From positions 248,001 through 312,000 of the forward strand of contig NZ_JABXWB010000005.1 in the NCBI RefSeq assembly GCF_013375555.1: a stretch of DNA of 64,000 bases, given 5' to 3'. Under the pieces are notes generated by a model. The model did not search any database and was not told where the DNA came from. It saw only the letters and a list, made by a program, of their open reading frames with translations. Positions within the stretch are counted from its first letter, which is position 1. Every line of letters starts with the position of its first letter. Position numbers and translations under genes: made by a program. This DNA comes from Sphingobium sp. EM0848. GTDB taxonomy: Bacteria > Pseudomonadota > Alphaproteobacteria > Sphingomonadales > Sphingomonadaceae. Of this stretch, positions 53,095 to 60,653 are shown piece by piece.

Positions 53095-54147
53095 TCAATT
53101 GGCTGCATTTTCGGGGCGGTAGGGGCTTTTGCGCCACTCCGCGACGATATGGGCGGCTTCGTCGATCGGCTTGCCAATCATCATGGCGAGCAGCTGTTCG
53201 AACAGCTTCACCCGCCCAAAGCCGAGATTGAGCCGGGGCACACGCGGATTTTCGCCCGACAGGAAGGGACGCAGACCATTGTTGAGCGTCGGCACCGCCT
53301 TCCACACTTCCCAGACGCGGTAGAAATCGAGGCTGGATCGATCGATACGAAAGCCCGCGACGTCCTCATAATGGCGCAGCGTGGTTTCCGCGTCGCCCAG
53401 CGTCAGCATGCCCTGCGAGAGAGCCCAGTCCTGCGCCGGGTCGCCGGCAAAGGCCAGTTCCCAGTCGGACAGGGCAACGATCTTGTCGTCCTTCCAGATT
53501 TCCTCGCCCATGCCATTATTGCCCTTGCACAGCGAAATGCGCGGGGCGGTGGTGGGCAGATGCTCCTTCAGCCAATAGGCGGCCTCGGTCACGAGGGGGA
53601 AGGGATCTGTGCGAACCTCGCGGAAAATGCCCATCCAGCGATCGAAGTCGAAACGCGCGCAATCCGCGGCAGAGGCGGGCATGTCGACAAAGGCGGTGAA
53701 GCCGGTCGCTTCGAGGTCGAGCGAATGGAGCGTGGCCAGCTTTTCGGCATGGTCGAGCGCGACACGCTGGCGGCGGGCGGCGGCCTCCGAGCCCTCATCA
53801 TAGAGACCGGGCAGGTCGTTGCTGCCGTCAACCATGCGACGGACCATGACCGGGCGCCCTTCCGTCAGCGCCGGCGCGGCGTCGAACCAGAGCGGCTCGG
53901 CCACCGGCACGGCGGTCGCATAAAGGCCCTTGATGATACGATATTCATATTCCAGCGGCACCGGGCAGATAGGGCCACCCAGCGCATCGGTGCGAAAGAC
54001 ATAGCCGCCTTCCTTCCCACCTTCGTCGGTCCAGACCAGGAAGGTTTCGCGGCTGATGCCGGGGAAGGTGCGTTTGAAGCGGGTGACACGGACGCCCGTG
54101 CCCATATGGGCGGCGAAATAGTCGGATAGGGATGTTTGGTCGATCAT
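53095..54147 (-). CDS. APH-fold protein with degenerate catalytic loop
   Basis: A 350-residue member of the APH-like kinase family. The fold markers are GISRETFLVWTDEGG, a conserved hinge and ALSDWELAFAGDPAQDWAL (metal-binding Asp kept). The catalytic loop, however, reads ISLCKGNNGMGEEIW where active members have HGD....N, so the catalytic Asp and following Asn are replaced by Asn and Glu. It may be a pseudokinase or use different chemistry. It follows the unknown-function gene at 54.2 kb by 10 bp. An 84-residue upstream extension was rejected; AGGGA precedes ATG 54147. Confidence 0.87.
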   Translation of the reverse strand: MIDQTSLSDYFAAHMGTGVRVTRFKRTFPGISRETFLVWTDEGGKEGGYVFRTDALGGPICPVPLEYEYRIIKGLYATAVPVAEPLWFDAAPALTEGRPVMVRRMVDGSNDLPGLYDEGSEAAARRQRVALDHAEKLATLHSLDLEATGFTAFVDMPASAADCARFDFDRWMGIFREVRTDPFPLVTEAAYWLKEHLPTTAPRISLCKGNNGMGEEIWKDDKIVALSDWELAFAGDPAQDWALSQGMLTLGDAETTLRHYEDVAGFRIDRSSLDFYRVWEVWKAVPTLNNGLRPFLSGENPRVPRLNLGFGRVKLFEQLLAMMIGKPIDEAAHIVAEWRKSPYRPENAAN

Positions 54148-54157
54148 ATGCTGTCCC

Positions 54158-55291
54158 TCAAAAGCCGAAACGCGGCTGGGGGCCGATGACGAACATCGGG
54201 ATATAGGCGTTGCCGGATTCGCCACCGATCTTGCAGGTGGCAAGCTGCTCGCGATGCTTGGGGGTGGCGCTGCTACCATCGGGCAGGATGACGGCTTCCG
54301 GGTCGCTGATGTCGTAGCTGTCGATTTCGAACGCCAGATCGCGCGAACGCCAGACACCCTGCCCCTGCCCGTCCGTGAAACCGCCGTCGAAGCCGCCACC
54401 GCGATAGACCCAGGGACGGCCGACCGCTTGTGCCTCGATCGGGATATGGCGGCCGTCGGCCAGCGTCAGGTCGAGCGCCATCCGGTCGAAGACGCGAGTG
54501 CCGGGCTTGAAGATCACGTCATGCGCGATGTCGGTGACTTCGATGGGATCGCCCTCCCCTTCGCGCACTTCGCCCTCTGTGTAGATGCGCTTGCCCTCGC
54601 CATCCTCGATCAGTTGGACCGCGCCGCCGAGCTTCCCCGCGCGGAAACCCGCATGGACAAGGAACAGCCCCTTGCCGCCGGTGCGCGAGGCGGACGCAAC
54701 GCCACCCGCGCTGGGCGTGCCGGTCATCGGTTCGAAGCCGCCGACGCCGGGCCGCACGCCCCAGCTATGGTCGCGCCAGCCGAACCAGTCGCCTGCCTCG
54801 AACCGCTCGCCCTCCACCATGATATGGCCGCTGACCCGGCCAAGCTGGTTGTAGCGCAGATAGTCTGTGTGCAGCCGCCCGTCGCCGCGCGAGACATGAG
54901 GATGTTCCAGCCGCGGCGGGAGCATCGCATCGAAACGCATATCGAGCGAGATGGGATAGTCGCCCGACTCCAGCTCGTAACACAGCGTCTTGAAGGCTTC
55001 GATGACGGTGAGCGACAGCGGACCGATCCGCGCCTCGCTGTCCGGCATGGGGCGGAGCTGGCGGGTCAGGCGGACATTATATTGACGATTCGACCGGGCC
55101 TGCACCATGGCGAAGCCCTCCATCACATTCATATTCTTGAAGATGGTGATGCCGGCCAGAAAGGCGATCTCGCCATCGGCGCGGAAGCCGCCCATCAGCT
55201 GACGGTCATAGAATCGGTGATCGGTCGAATGGACATGGTCGAAGGTCAGCGGCGCCTGATGGTGCAGCGTCTCGTCCAGCGGAGTCAGCAC
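54158..55291 (-). CDS. Protein of unknown function, related to the 37.8-kb product
   Basis: About 377 residues, strand-rich, no signal peptide. DWFGWRDHSWGVRPGVGG matches the GYRDHSW region of the protein at 37761-38732, and both precede an APH gene. The N-terminal part (LTPLDETLHHQAPLTFDHVHSTDHRFYDR) suggests a sandwich/lipocalin-like fold. The GTG start at 55291 has GGGAG at ideal spacing; ATG 55306 is an alternative. First gene of a five-gene operon (unknown - APH - helical - APH - crotonase), divergent from the first MarR gene. Confidence 0.8.
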   Translation of the reverse strand: MLTPLDETLHHQAPLTFDHVHSTDHRFYDRQLMGGFRADGEIAFLAGITIFKNMNVMEGFAMVQARSNRQYNVRLTRQLRPMPDSEARIGPLSLTVIEAFKTLCYELESGDYPISLDMRFDAMLPPRLEHPHVSRGDGRLHTDYLRYNQLGRVSGHIMVEGERFEAGDWFGWRDHSWGVRPGVGGFEPMTGTPSAGGVASASRTGGKGLFLVHAGFRAGKLGGAVQLIEDGEGKRIYTEGEVREGEGDPIEVTDIAHDVIFKPGTRVFDRMALDLTLADGRHIPIEAQAVGRPWVYRGGGFDGGFTDGQGQGVWRSRDLAFEIDSYDISDPEAVILPDGSSATPKHREQLATCKIGGESGNAYIPMFVIGPQPRFGF

Positions 55292-55350
55292 ATCTCTCTC
55301 CCTCATTATGCTCCAAGGCATATGGGCGAAGAAAGGTCAGGTCAATAGAA

Positions 55351-55370
55351 GTTCGTATGCATACCATCTG
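55351..55370 (+). promoter_or_regulatory. Recurring island motif, site e
   Basis: GTTCGTATGCATACCATCTG, the most divergent copy, with the perfect decamer palindrome GTATGCATAC inside. It lies between the unknown-function gene and the first MarR gene. Confidence 0.4.
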
Positions 55371-55460
55371 CATGTGTATATATTGCATCCGCGCAATTTT
55401 CTTGACAGAATAGGCGGCGAACCTCATGCCAAGAGGGTAATTTTTCGGACTTTTCGCACG

Positions 55461-55940
55461 ATGGACTATACGGACACGCCGGTCGCCAGCCAGTTTCGCC
55501 TGGGTTTCCTGATCCATGACGTGTCGCGCCTGCGCCGCACGGTCATCGACAAGGCGCTGAAACCCCTGGGGATCACGCGCTCGCAATGGTGGGTCCTCAG
55601 CAATCTGTCGCGCAACAGCAGTCATGAAATGGTGCAGACCGAACTCGCCAATGTGCTGGACATCGGCAAGGTAGCGCTGGGCGGGCTGCTCGACCGGCTG
55701 GAGGCGTCGGGCTATATCGAGCGCAAGGCCGATCCGGCCGACCGCCGCGCCAAGCGCGTGGTCATGACCCGCAAGGGCGAGGAAGTGCTGGAACAGATGC
55801 AGGAGCAGGGCGCTGACCTCAATCGCGAAACCCTGCGCGACATCAGCGAGGAAGAGGTCCGGCTGGCCGAGGATATCATGCACCGCATGAAGAAGCGGCT
55901 GATCGAAATGGATGCGGAACTGCGCAACAGCGGCGGCTGA
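55461..55940 (+). CDS. MarR-family regulator, tandem copy 1
   Basis: A 159-residue winged-helix protein: RLGFLIHDVSRLRRTVIDKALKPLGITRSQWWVLSNL, recognition region QTELANVLDIGKVALGGLLDRLEASGYIERK and wing DPADRRAKRVVMTRKG. ATG 55461 fits the paralogue start; the ribosome site is weak. It is closely similar to the next gene throughout, so the two arose by tandem duplication. Divergent from the APH operon; likely controls the island, possibly in response to a CoA-ester or acid. Confidence 0.93.
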   Translation: MDYTDTPVASQFRLGFLIHDVSRLRRTVIDKALKPLGITRSQWWVLSNLSRNSSHEMVQTELANVLDIGKVALGGLLDRLEASGYIERKADPADRRAKRVVMTRKGEEVLEQMQEQGADLNRETLRDISEEEVRLAEDIMHRMKKRLIEMDAELRNSGG

Positions 55941-56036
55941 GCGTTTCCCTTTTTCTTCAACTTTCATATACATAGCAGGCACGCGAGCTGATCGCCCGTG
56001 CGATGAGGCTTGTCCGCTATATTGCGTATCCATAAA

Positions 56037-56056
56037 TTTCGCTTGCGTATTATTTT
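56037..56056 (+). promoter_or_regulatory. Recurring island motif, site g (before second MarR gene)
   Basis: TTTCGCTTGCGTATTATTTT, 76 bp upstream of the second MarR gene. Together with site e it gives both regulators a copy, consistent with autoregulation. Confidence 0.4.
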
Positions 56057-56079
56057 GGTGCGGATGTATTGGTCTTATA

Positions 56080-56095
56080 TCCGCAATATTGCGGA
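56080..56095. promoter_or_regulatory. Perfect 16-bp palindrome before second MarR gene
   Basis: TCCGCAATATTGCGGA, ending 36 bp before ATG 56132. A related imperfect pair ATTGC ... GCAAT lies near 55383, upstream of the first MarR gene. Candidate operator. Confidence 0.5.
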
Positions 56096-56131
56096 GGACC
56101 CCCTGCCCCAGCGGCAGCGGAAGGACAGAAT

Positions 56132-56656
56132 ATGGACGATCTGCCGACGCCCCCTGATGCCAATCGTTACCGTCTTGGGTTTCTGCTGCATGATGTATCA
56201 CGACTGCGCCGGACCATTGTGGACAAGGTCATGCGGCCGCTGGGCATTACCCGGTCCCAATGGTGGGTACTCACCAACCTGTTGAGCGATTCCAATCACG
56301 AGATGATGCAGACCGAGTTGGCCCAGATATTGGATATCGGCAAGGTGGCGCTGGGGGGATTGCTCGACCGGATGGAAGCCTCCGGCTATGTCGAGCGGAA
56401 GGCCGATCCGGTCGACCGCCGCGCCAAGCGGGTCGCGATCACAGCCAAGGGACAGGCTTTGCTCGACGGCATGCAAAGCCGGTCGACCGCCCTCAACCGG
56501 GACATGATGGACTGTGTGACCGCGGAAGAAATCCTCTTTGCCGAGGATGTGTTGCACCGGATGAAGCGCAATCTCATCGAGATGGATGATCATTACCGGA
56601 AACGGCGGACCGGCAAGGAGAACCCACAGGAAGCGGAGGAGCCTTCTCCCCTCTAG
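56132..56656 (+). CDS. MarR-family regulator, tandem copy 2
   Basis: A 174-residue paralogue of the preceding regulator: RLGFLLHDVSRLRRTIVDKVMRPLGITRSQWWVLTNL, QTELAQILDIGKVALGGLLDRMEASGYVERK, DPVDRRAKRVAITAKG, plus a longer charged tail (KRRTGKENPQEAEEP). GGAAGGA precedes the ATG. The stop codon lies in the 170-bp repeat copy B. The two proteins could form heterodimers or split control between different operons. Confidence 0.93.
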   Translation: MDDLPTPPDANRYRLGFLLHDVSRLRRTIVDKVMRPLGITRSQWWVLTNLLSDSNHEMMQTELAQILDIGKVALGGLLDRMEASGYVERKADPVDRRAKRVAITAKGQALLDGMQSRSTALNRDMMDCVTAEEILFAEDVLHRMKRNLIEMDDHYRKRRTGKENPQEAEEPSPL

Positions 56657-56820
56657 TGACCCGAAGCTGAAGTTCGTCACACTATTGGGCGGGCGCTAAA
56701 CGAACTTCAGATTCGTCAGGGTCACTAGCAAATATATGTTTCCAGTGTGGTTTATGGATTTGAAATACGCTCCCCATCTGGCCGCTATAATGAAGCGCAT
56801 TTCAAATCCACCACACTAGG
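56651..56820 (-). repeat. 170-bp palindromic repeat, copy B (right boundary of the island)
   Basis: Inverted counterpart of 24586-24755, differing at only about a dozen positions. The same two palindromes and CTAG ends are present. It starts at the stop of the second MarR gene and ends 80 bp before the interrupted acyl-CoA dehydrogenase gene. Confidence 0.9.
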
Positions 56821-57819
56821 ACCAGTCGGCCTGCAAAGGTGGAAGGGCATGATCCGGCCCAATCTCTCGGATCATGCCCTTGAGGTAACGAAGAACGGGT
56901 CTATAGCGCCCGCCCGATCTGAAGCCGCATGATCTCCGCCGTCCCCGCGAAAATGCGATGCAGGCGGCCTGCGGTGAACAGGCGGGACACCGGATATTCA
57001 TGCATATAGCCCGCCCCGCCATGAAGCTGGACGCACTGGTCGAGTACACGCCCTTCCATTTCCGGCAGCCATAGTTTCGCGACGGTCGCCTCGCCCATGT
57101 CGACCTCTCCCTTGCGCTCGTAGGTGCGCAGGCAATGGTCGATATAGGCTTGGCCGACGTCGAGTTCCGCCTTCATGTCGGCCAACTTGAACTGGGTATT
57201 CTGGAAGTCGAAGATGGTCTGGCCGAAAGCCCGGCGGTTCTTGACGAACTCGACGGTCAGGTCGAAGGCGCGGGTCGCGGCGGCATGGGCAATGATGCTC
57301 CACATCAGCCGGTCACGGTTGAGGCTTTTCACCAGCACCTTGAACCCGCCATTCATGGGGCCGAACAGATTGCTCGCCGGCACGCGCACATTGTCGAACA
57401 GCAGTTCGCCGTTATTGGAGGCATGGCAGCCCATTTTCCTGAGGATGCGCCCGATGCCCAGGCCCGGTAGGTCACGCTCGACAAGGAAGATCGAAATGCC
57501 GCGCGATCCGGCCGACGGATCAGTCTTGCACGCGACCATGAACAGGTCGGCGTCGGCGATCCCGCTAATATAGGTCTTGGCGCCGTTGATTACATAATCG
57601 TCGCCGTCGCGCACCGCCGTCGTGCGGATCGAGGCAAGGTCGCTGCCCGAATCCGGCTCGGTCACGGTGAAGGCGAGCAGGCATTCCCCGCGTACCATTT
57701 TCGGCAGCCATTGACGTTTCTGTTCTTCCGTGCCGAAGTCCATCAACTGTTCGCACATCTGGTCGCGCTGGAAGGCTGGGCCGATGCTGGCGCCGGAGAT
57801 GGAATAGCCCATTTCCTGC

Positions 57820-57827
57820 GTCATCAC
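57820..57827. repeat. IS21 target duplication, left copy
   Basis: GTCATCAC directly before the left IS end; the same eight bases follow the right end at 60334-60341. Confidence 0.92.
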
Positions 57828-57953
57828 TGTCAACGGCGGAGTAAAAGTCGGCCATTGGGCGGCGCAAAATCAGGCCGGGTGATCCGTGTGCTGGCGAGCG
57901 CCGCGAGGGCGTAGCCCGAGTGGGGGTCGCCAACACACGGATGGTCTTTTCTG

Positions 57954-58721
57954 TCAGGGGTTGGAGCGTGCCTTGCGCGCCTGGCTTTGGGCCAGACGAT
58001 AGCTCTCTCCGTTCATCTCGAGTATGGAGACGTGGTGGGTAAGCCGGTCGAGGAGCGCGCCTGTCAGGCGCTCGGAGCCGAACGTTTCGGTCCACTCGTC
58101 GAACGGCAAGTTGCTGGTGATCAGCGTCGAGCCGCGCTCGTAACGCTGCGAGATCAGCTCGAACAGCAGTTCCGCGCCGGTTTTCGAGAGCGGCACGAAC
58201 CCCAGTTCATCGATGATGAGGAGCTTGTATCCGGCCATTTGCTTGTGGAGGCGCAGAAGGCGGCGTTCGTCGCGTGCCTCCATCATCGCGCTGACCAGCG
58301 CGGACGCGGTGGTGAAGCCGACCGTCAGGCCCTTCTGGCAGGCGGCAAGGCCGAGGCCGATCGCCACATGGGTCTTGCCGGTTCCCGAGGGACCAAGGGC
58401 TATGACGTTCTCGCGGCGGTTGATCCAGTCGCAGCGTGCCAGTTCCAGCACCTGCATCTTGTTGAGCTTGGGGATCGCGGCAAAGTCGAAGCTGTCGAGG
58501 CTCTTGGCGGCCGGGAACTTCGCAGCCTTGATCCGGCGCTCGACCATCCGGCGTTCCCGGTCGATCAGCTCCAGTTCGACAAGCCGGGCAAGGTAGCGGA
58601 CGTGATCTGCGCCCTCGGCCGCGCATCGCCGGGCCAGCTTGTCATGCTCGCGCAGGAAGGTTGGTAGCTTGAGCGTCTTGAGGTGGCTGGCCAGTAACAG
58701 CTCGGGGGACGGACTGCTCAT
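57954..58721 (-). CDS. istB: IS21 helper ATPase IstB
   Basis: A 255-residue AAA+ ATPase that assists transposition. Walker A is ALGPSGTGKTHVAIGLG, Walker B LLIIDELGFVPLS, sensor region TLITSNLPFDEWTETFGSERL. ATG 58721 overlaps the istA stop by 4 bp; a 43-residue upstream extension inside istA was rejected. Confidence 0.95.
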   Translation of the reverse strand: MSSPSPELLLASHLKTLKLPTFLREHDKLARRCAAEGADHVRYLARLVELELIDRERRMVERRIKAAKFPAAKSLDSFDFAAIPKLNKMQVLELARCDWINRRENVIALGPSGTGKTHVAIGLGLAACQKGLTVGFTTASALVSAMMEARDERRLLRLHKQMAGYKLLIIDELGFVPLSKTGAELLFELISQRYERGSTLITSNLPFDEWTETFGSERLTGALLDRLTHHVSILEMNGESYRLAQSQARKARSNP

Positions 58722-60229
58722 GCCGCATCCTTCGCATCGCCCGAGAGCAACTGCATGTAGGAGCGCGCCGATGTCGTCTCCACCCTGGCTCTGGGCAGAT
58801 AGGGATAGATCGCCATGTCCAATCGGGGTGGTCGGCGCTCCACCCGGCACAGCAGGAGATGCTTCACGGCATCAAAGCCGATCGCCCCGATATCGAGAGC
58901 CTGCTTTACGGCCGCATGCAGATCGGCAAGCGTGAAGCTCTCCAGCAGACGCAGCACCTGCACATACTCGCGCCGACCATGCTTGCCCATACGAGCTTCC
59001 ATGAGGCGGCGCAGCGTTGCAAACGCTTCGGGCAGGTGCCAGCCTTGCAGGGGCGCTGCCTGATCGAGCGCATTGATCTTCTGTTCGATCAGGGGAAGGT
59101 AATGGATGGGATCGAAGATCACGTCCTCGCGCTCGTAGCTGCGCACATGACGGGCAATGACCTCGCCCCGGCAGCCGATCACCACCTCGCCGACATAGCC
59201 CCGGATCCATACCTCCTGATGGCCGAAGCGCACCGGCACCGAGTAATCATTGGTCCGGTAACGCACCAGCGCCTGCGACGAGACCTGGCCGCTGGTCTGG
59301 TCACAAGCCTCGAACGGGGCAGCCGGCAGTTCCTGCATCGCCGCCAGATCGCGCTTCAGCCTCTCGCCGATCGTCTCGCTCTCGCCCCGCAGCCGGTCGT
59401 TCTGACGCTTGCGGCATTGCTCCTCGAGCCACAGGTTGAACGCCTCCCACGTCGCGAACCGGGGGATCGGCACCATGAAGTTGCGGCGAGCATAACCGAC
59501 CAGCCCTTCAACACTGCCTTTGTCGTTCCCCCTGCCGGGACGGCCGTAACGATCGCGGATCAGGTAATGCGACAGGAAGCCGCTGAACAGCCGGGCGCGC
59601 TGCCTCGTGCCGTCGGGCAGGATCTTCGAGACCAGGCAGCGGTCGTTATCGTAGACGATCGACAGCGGCACCGCGCCGAAAAACGCGAAGGCGTGCACGT
59701 GGCCGTCCATCCATGCCTCGGCAACGGCAGCGGGATAGGCGCGCACGTAGCAGGCGTCGCTGTGCGGTAGATCGAGCACGAAGAAATGCGCCTTCTGCAC
59801 AACACCGCCGATCTCGACCATGGCCTCACCAAAATCTGCCTGGGCATGGCCGGGCGCATGCGCCAGCGGCACGAACATCTCCCGGCTGCGCTGCTCGCGC
59901 TGTCGGATGTAATCCTTGATGATCGTGTAGCCGCCGGTGAAACCGTGCTCTTCGCGAAGGCGGTCAAATACCCGCTTCGCCGTATGACGCTGCTTGCGCG
60001 GAACCTGACGGTCACCATCAAGCCATGCATCGATGATCGGAACGAACGCTTCCAGCTTGGGCCGCCGCACCGCCGCCGTCCGGCGGTAACCGGGGGGCTC
60101 CGAATACGACAGCATCTTGCGGACCGTGTCGCGCGATACGTTGAAATGCTTCGCCGCCTCACGCTGGCTCATGCCGCCCGCGCAAGCAAGACGCACCTTC
60201 AGGTAAAGATCCACGGTATATATCTCCAC
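58718..60229 (-). CDS. istA: IS21 transposase IstA
   Basis: A 503-residue transposase. The N-terminal HTH is GMSQREAAKHFNVSRDTVRKML; the DDE integrase core includes HAQADFGEAMVEIGG, SIVYDNDRC and RGNDKGSVEGLVGYARRNFMVP; the C-terminal part includes the Mu-transposase-like segment ALVRYRTNDYSVPVRFG. The GTG start at 60229 has GGGAGG directly upstream. Confidence 0.95.
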   Translation of the reverse strand: MEIYTVDLYLKVRLACAGGMSQREAAKHFNVSRDTVRKMLSYSEPPGYRRTAAVRRPKLEAFVPIIDAWLDGDRQVPRKQRHTAKRVFDRLREEHGFTGGYTIIKDYIRQREQRSREMFVPLAHAPGHAQADFGEAMVEIGGVVQKAHFFVLDLPHSDACYVRAYPAAVAEAWMDGHVHAFAFFGAVPLSIVYDNDRCLVSKILPDGTRQRARLFSGFLSHYLIRDRYGRPGRGNDKGSVEGLVGYARRNFMVPIPRFATWEAFNLWLEEQCRKRQNDRLRGESETIGERLKRDLAAMQELPAAPFEACDQTSGQVSSQALVRYRTNDYSVPVRFGHQEVWIRGYVGEVVIGCRGEVIARHVRSYEREDVIFDPIHYLPLIEQKINALDQAAPLQGWHLPEAFATLRRLMEARMGKHGRREYVQVLRLLESFTLADLHAAVKQALDIGAIGFDAVKHLLLCRVERRPPRLDMAIYPYLPRARVETTSARSYMQLLSGDAKDAA

Positions 60230-60333
60230 GCCCTCCCTGCTCGCGCAAAGAAGGCAAAGTGGACGACTTTTACGCCGCCCGCAGCAGCACTTCGCCGCCG
60301 CCACCGTGGTCTAATTTTGCACCGCCGTTCTCA

Positions 60334-60341
60334 GTCATCAC
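60334..60341. repeat. IS21 target duplication, right copy
   Basis: Second GTCATCAC, adjoining the right IS end and the 5' part of the acyl-CoA dehydrogenase gene. Confidence 0.92.
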
Positions 60342-60581
60342 GACACGGTCGAGGAAATCGCCGCCGGGGCCGCCAAATTCCTCCGGCACGCCGATGCCGA
60401 GTATTCCCGCCTCACCCGCCTTCAACCAGAAGCTGCGCGGGATGGCGTGATCCTCATCCCATTGTTCCGCGAAGGGATCGGCCTGCGTCTCGAAGAAATG
60501 GCGGACGGTGCGGCGAAACGTCTCATGCCCGTCAGTGAAAATGTCGGGATCGATATTTAACGGCATGGCCTCTCCGATCTT

Positions 60582-60601
60582 GTTCGCTTTATGATAATAT
60601 G
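60582..60601 (+). promoter_or_regulatory. Recurring island motif, site f
   Basis: GTTCGCTTTATGATAATATG in the divergent promoter of the interrupted acyl-CoA dehydrogenase and the crotonase. It is the only copy outside the 170-bp repeats, so the regulon extends past the island edge. Confidence 0.5.
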
Positions 60602-60653
60602 CTTGATCACTACATGGCCCGACCGGGACCGACAAGCGAAAAGGGAGAGGGAT

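Larger units (their letters stand above)
57828..60333 (-). mobile_element. IS21-family insertion sequence
   Basis: A 2506-bp element with TG...CA ends. Both ends read inward as TG, two variable bases, then AACGGCGG, and carry repeated blocks (GGCGGAGTAAAAGTCGGCCA; GGCGGTGCAAAATTAGACCA), the multiple terminal repeats typical of IS21. It encodes istA and istB with a 4-bp overlap and is flanked by an 8-bp duplication. Both genes look intact. Confidence 0.95.
56901..60566 (-). pseudogene. Acyl-CoA dehydrogenase gene interrupted by an IS21-family element
   Basis: The 5' part (60566 down to 60342) encodes MPLNIDPDIFTDGHETFRRT ... GGPGGDFLDRVV; the 3' part (57827 down to 56901) continues MTQEMGYSISGASIGPAFQR, FTVTEPDSGSDLASI, FGQTIFDFQNTQFKLADM, VQLHGGAGYMHEYPVSRLF and RIFAGTAEIMRLQIGRAL. 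Leaving out the IS and one 8-bp target copy gives an exact 383-residue reading frame with no other defect, so the insertion looks recent. ATG 60566 follows GGAGAGG. The intact enzyme would be a second acyl-CoA dehydrogenase, divergent from a crotonase gene. Confidence 0.93.
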
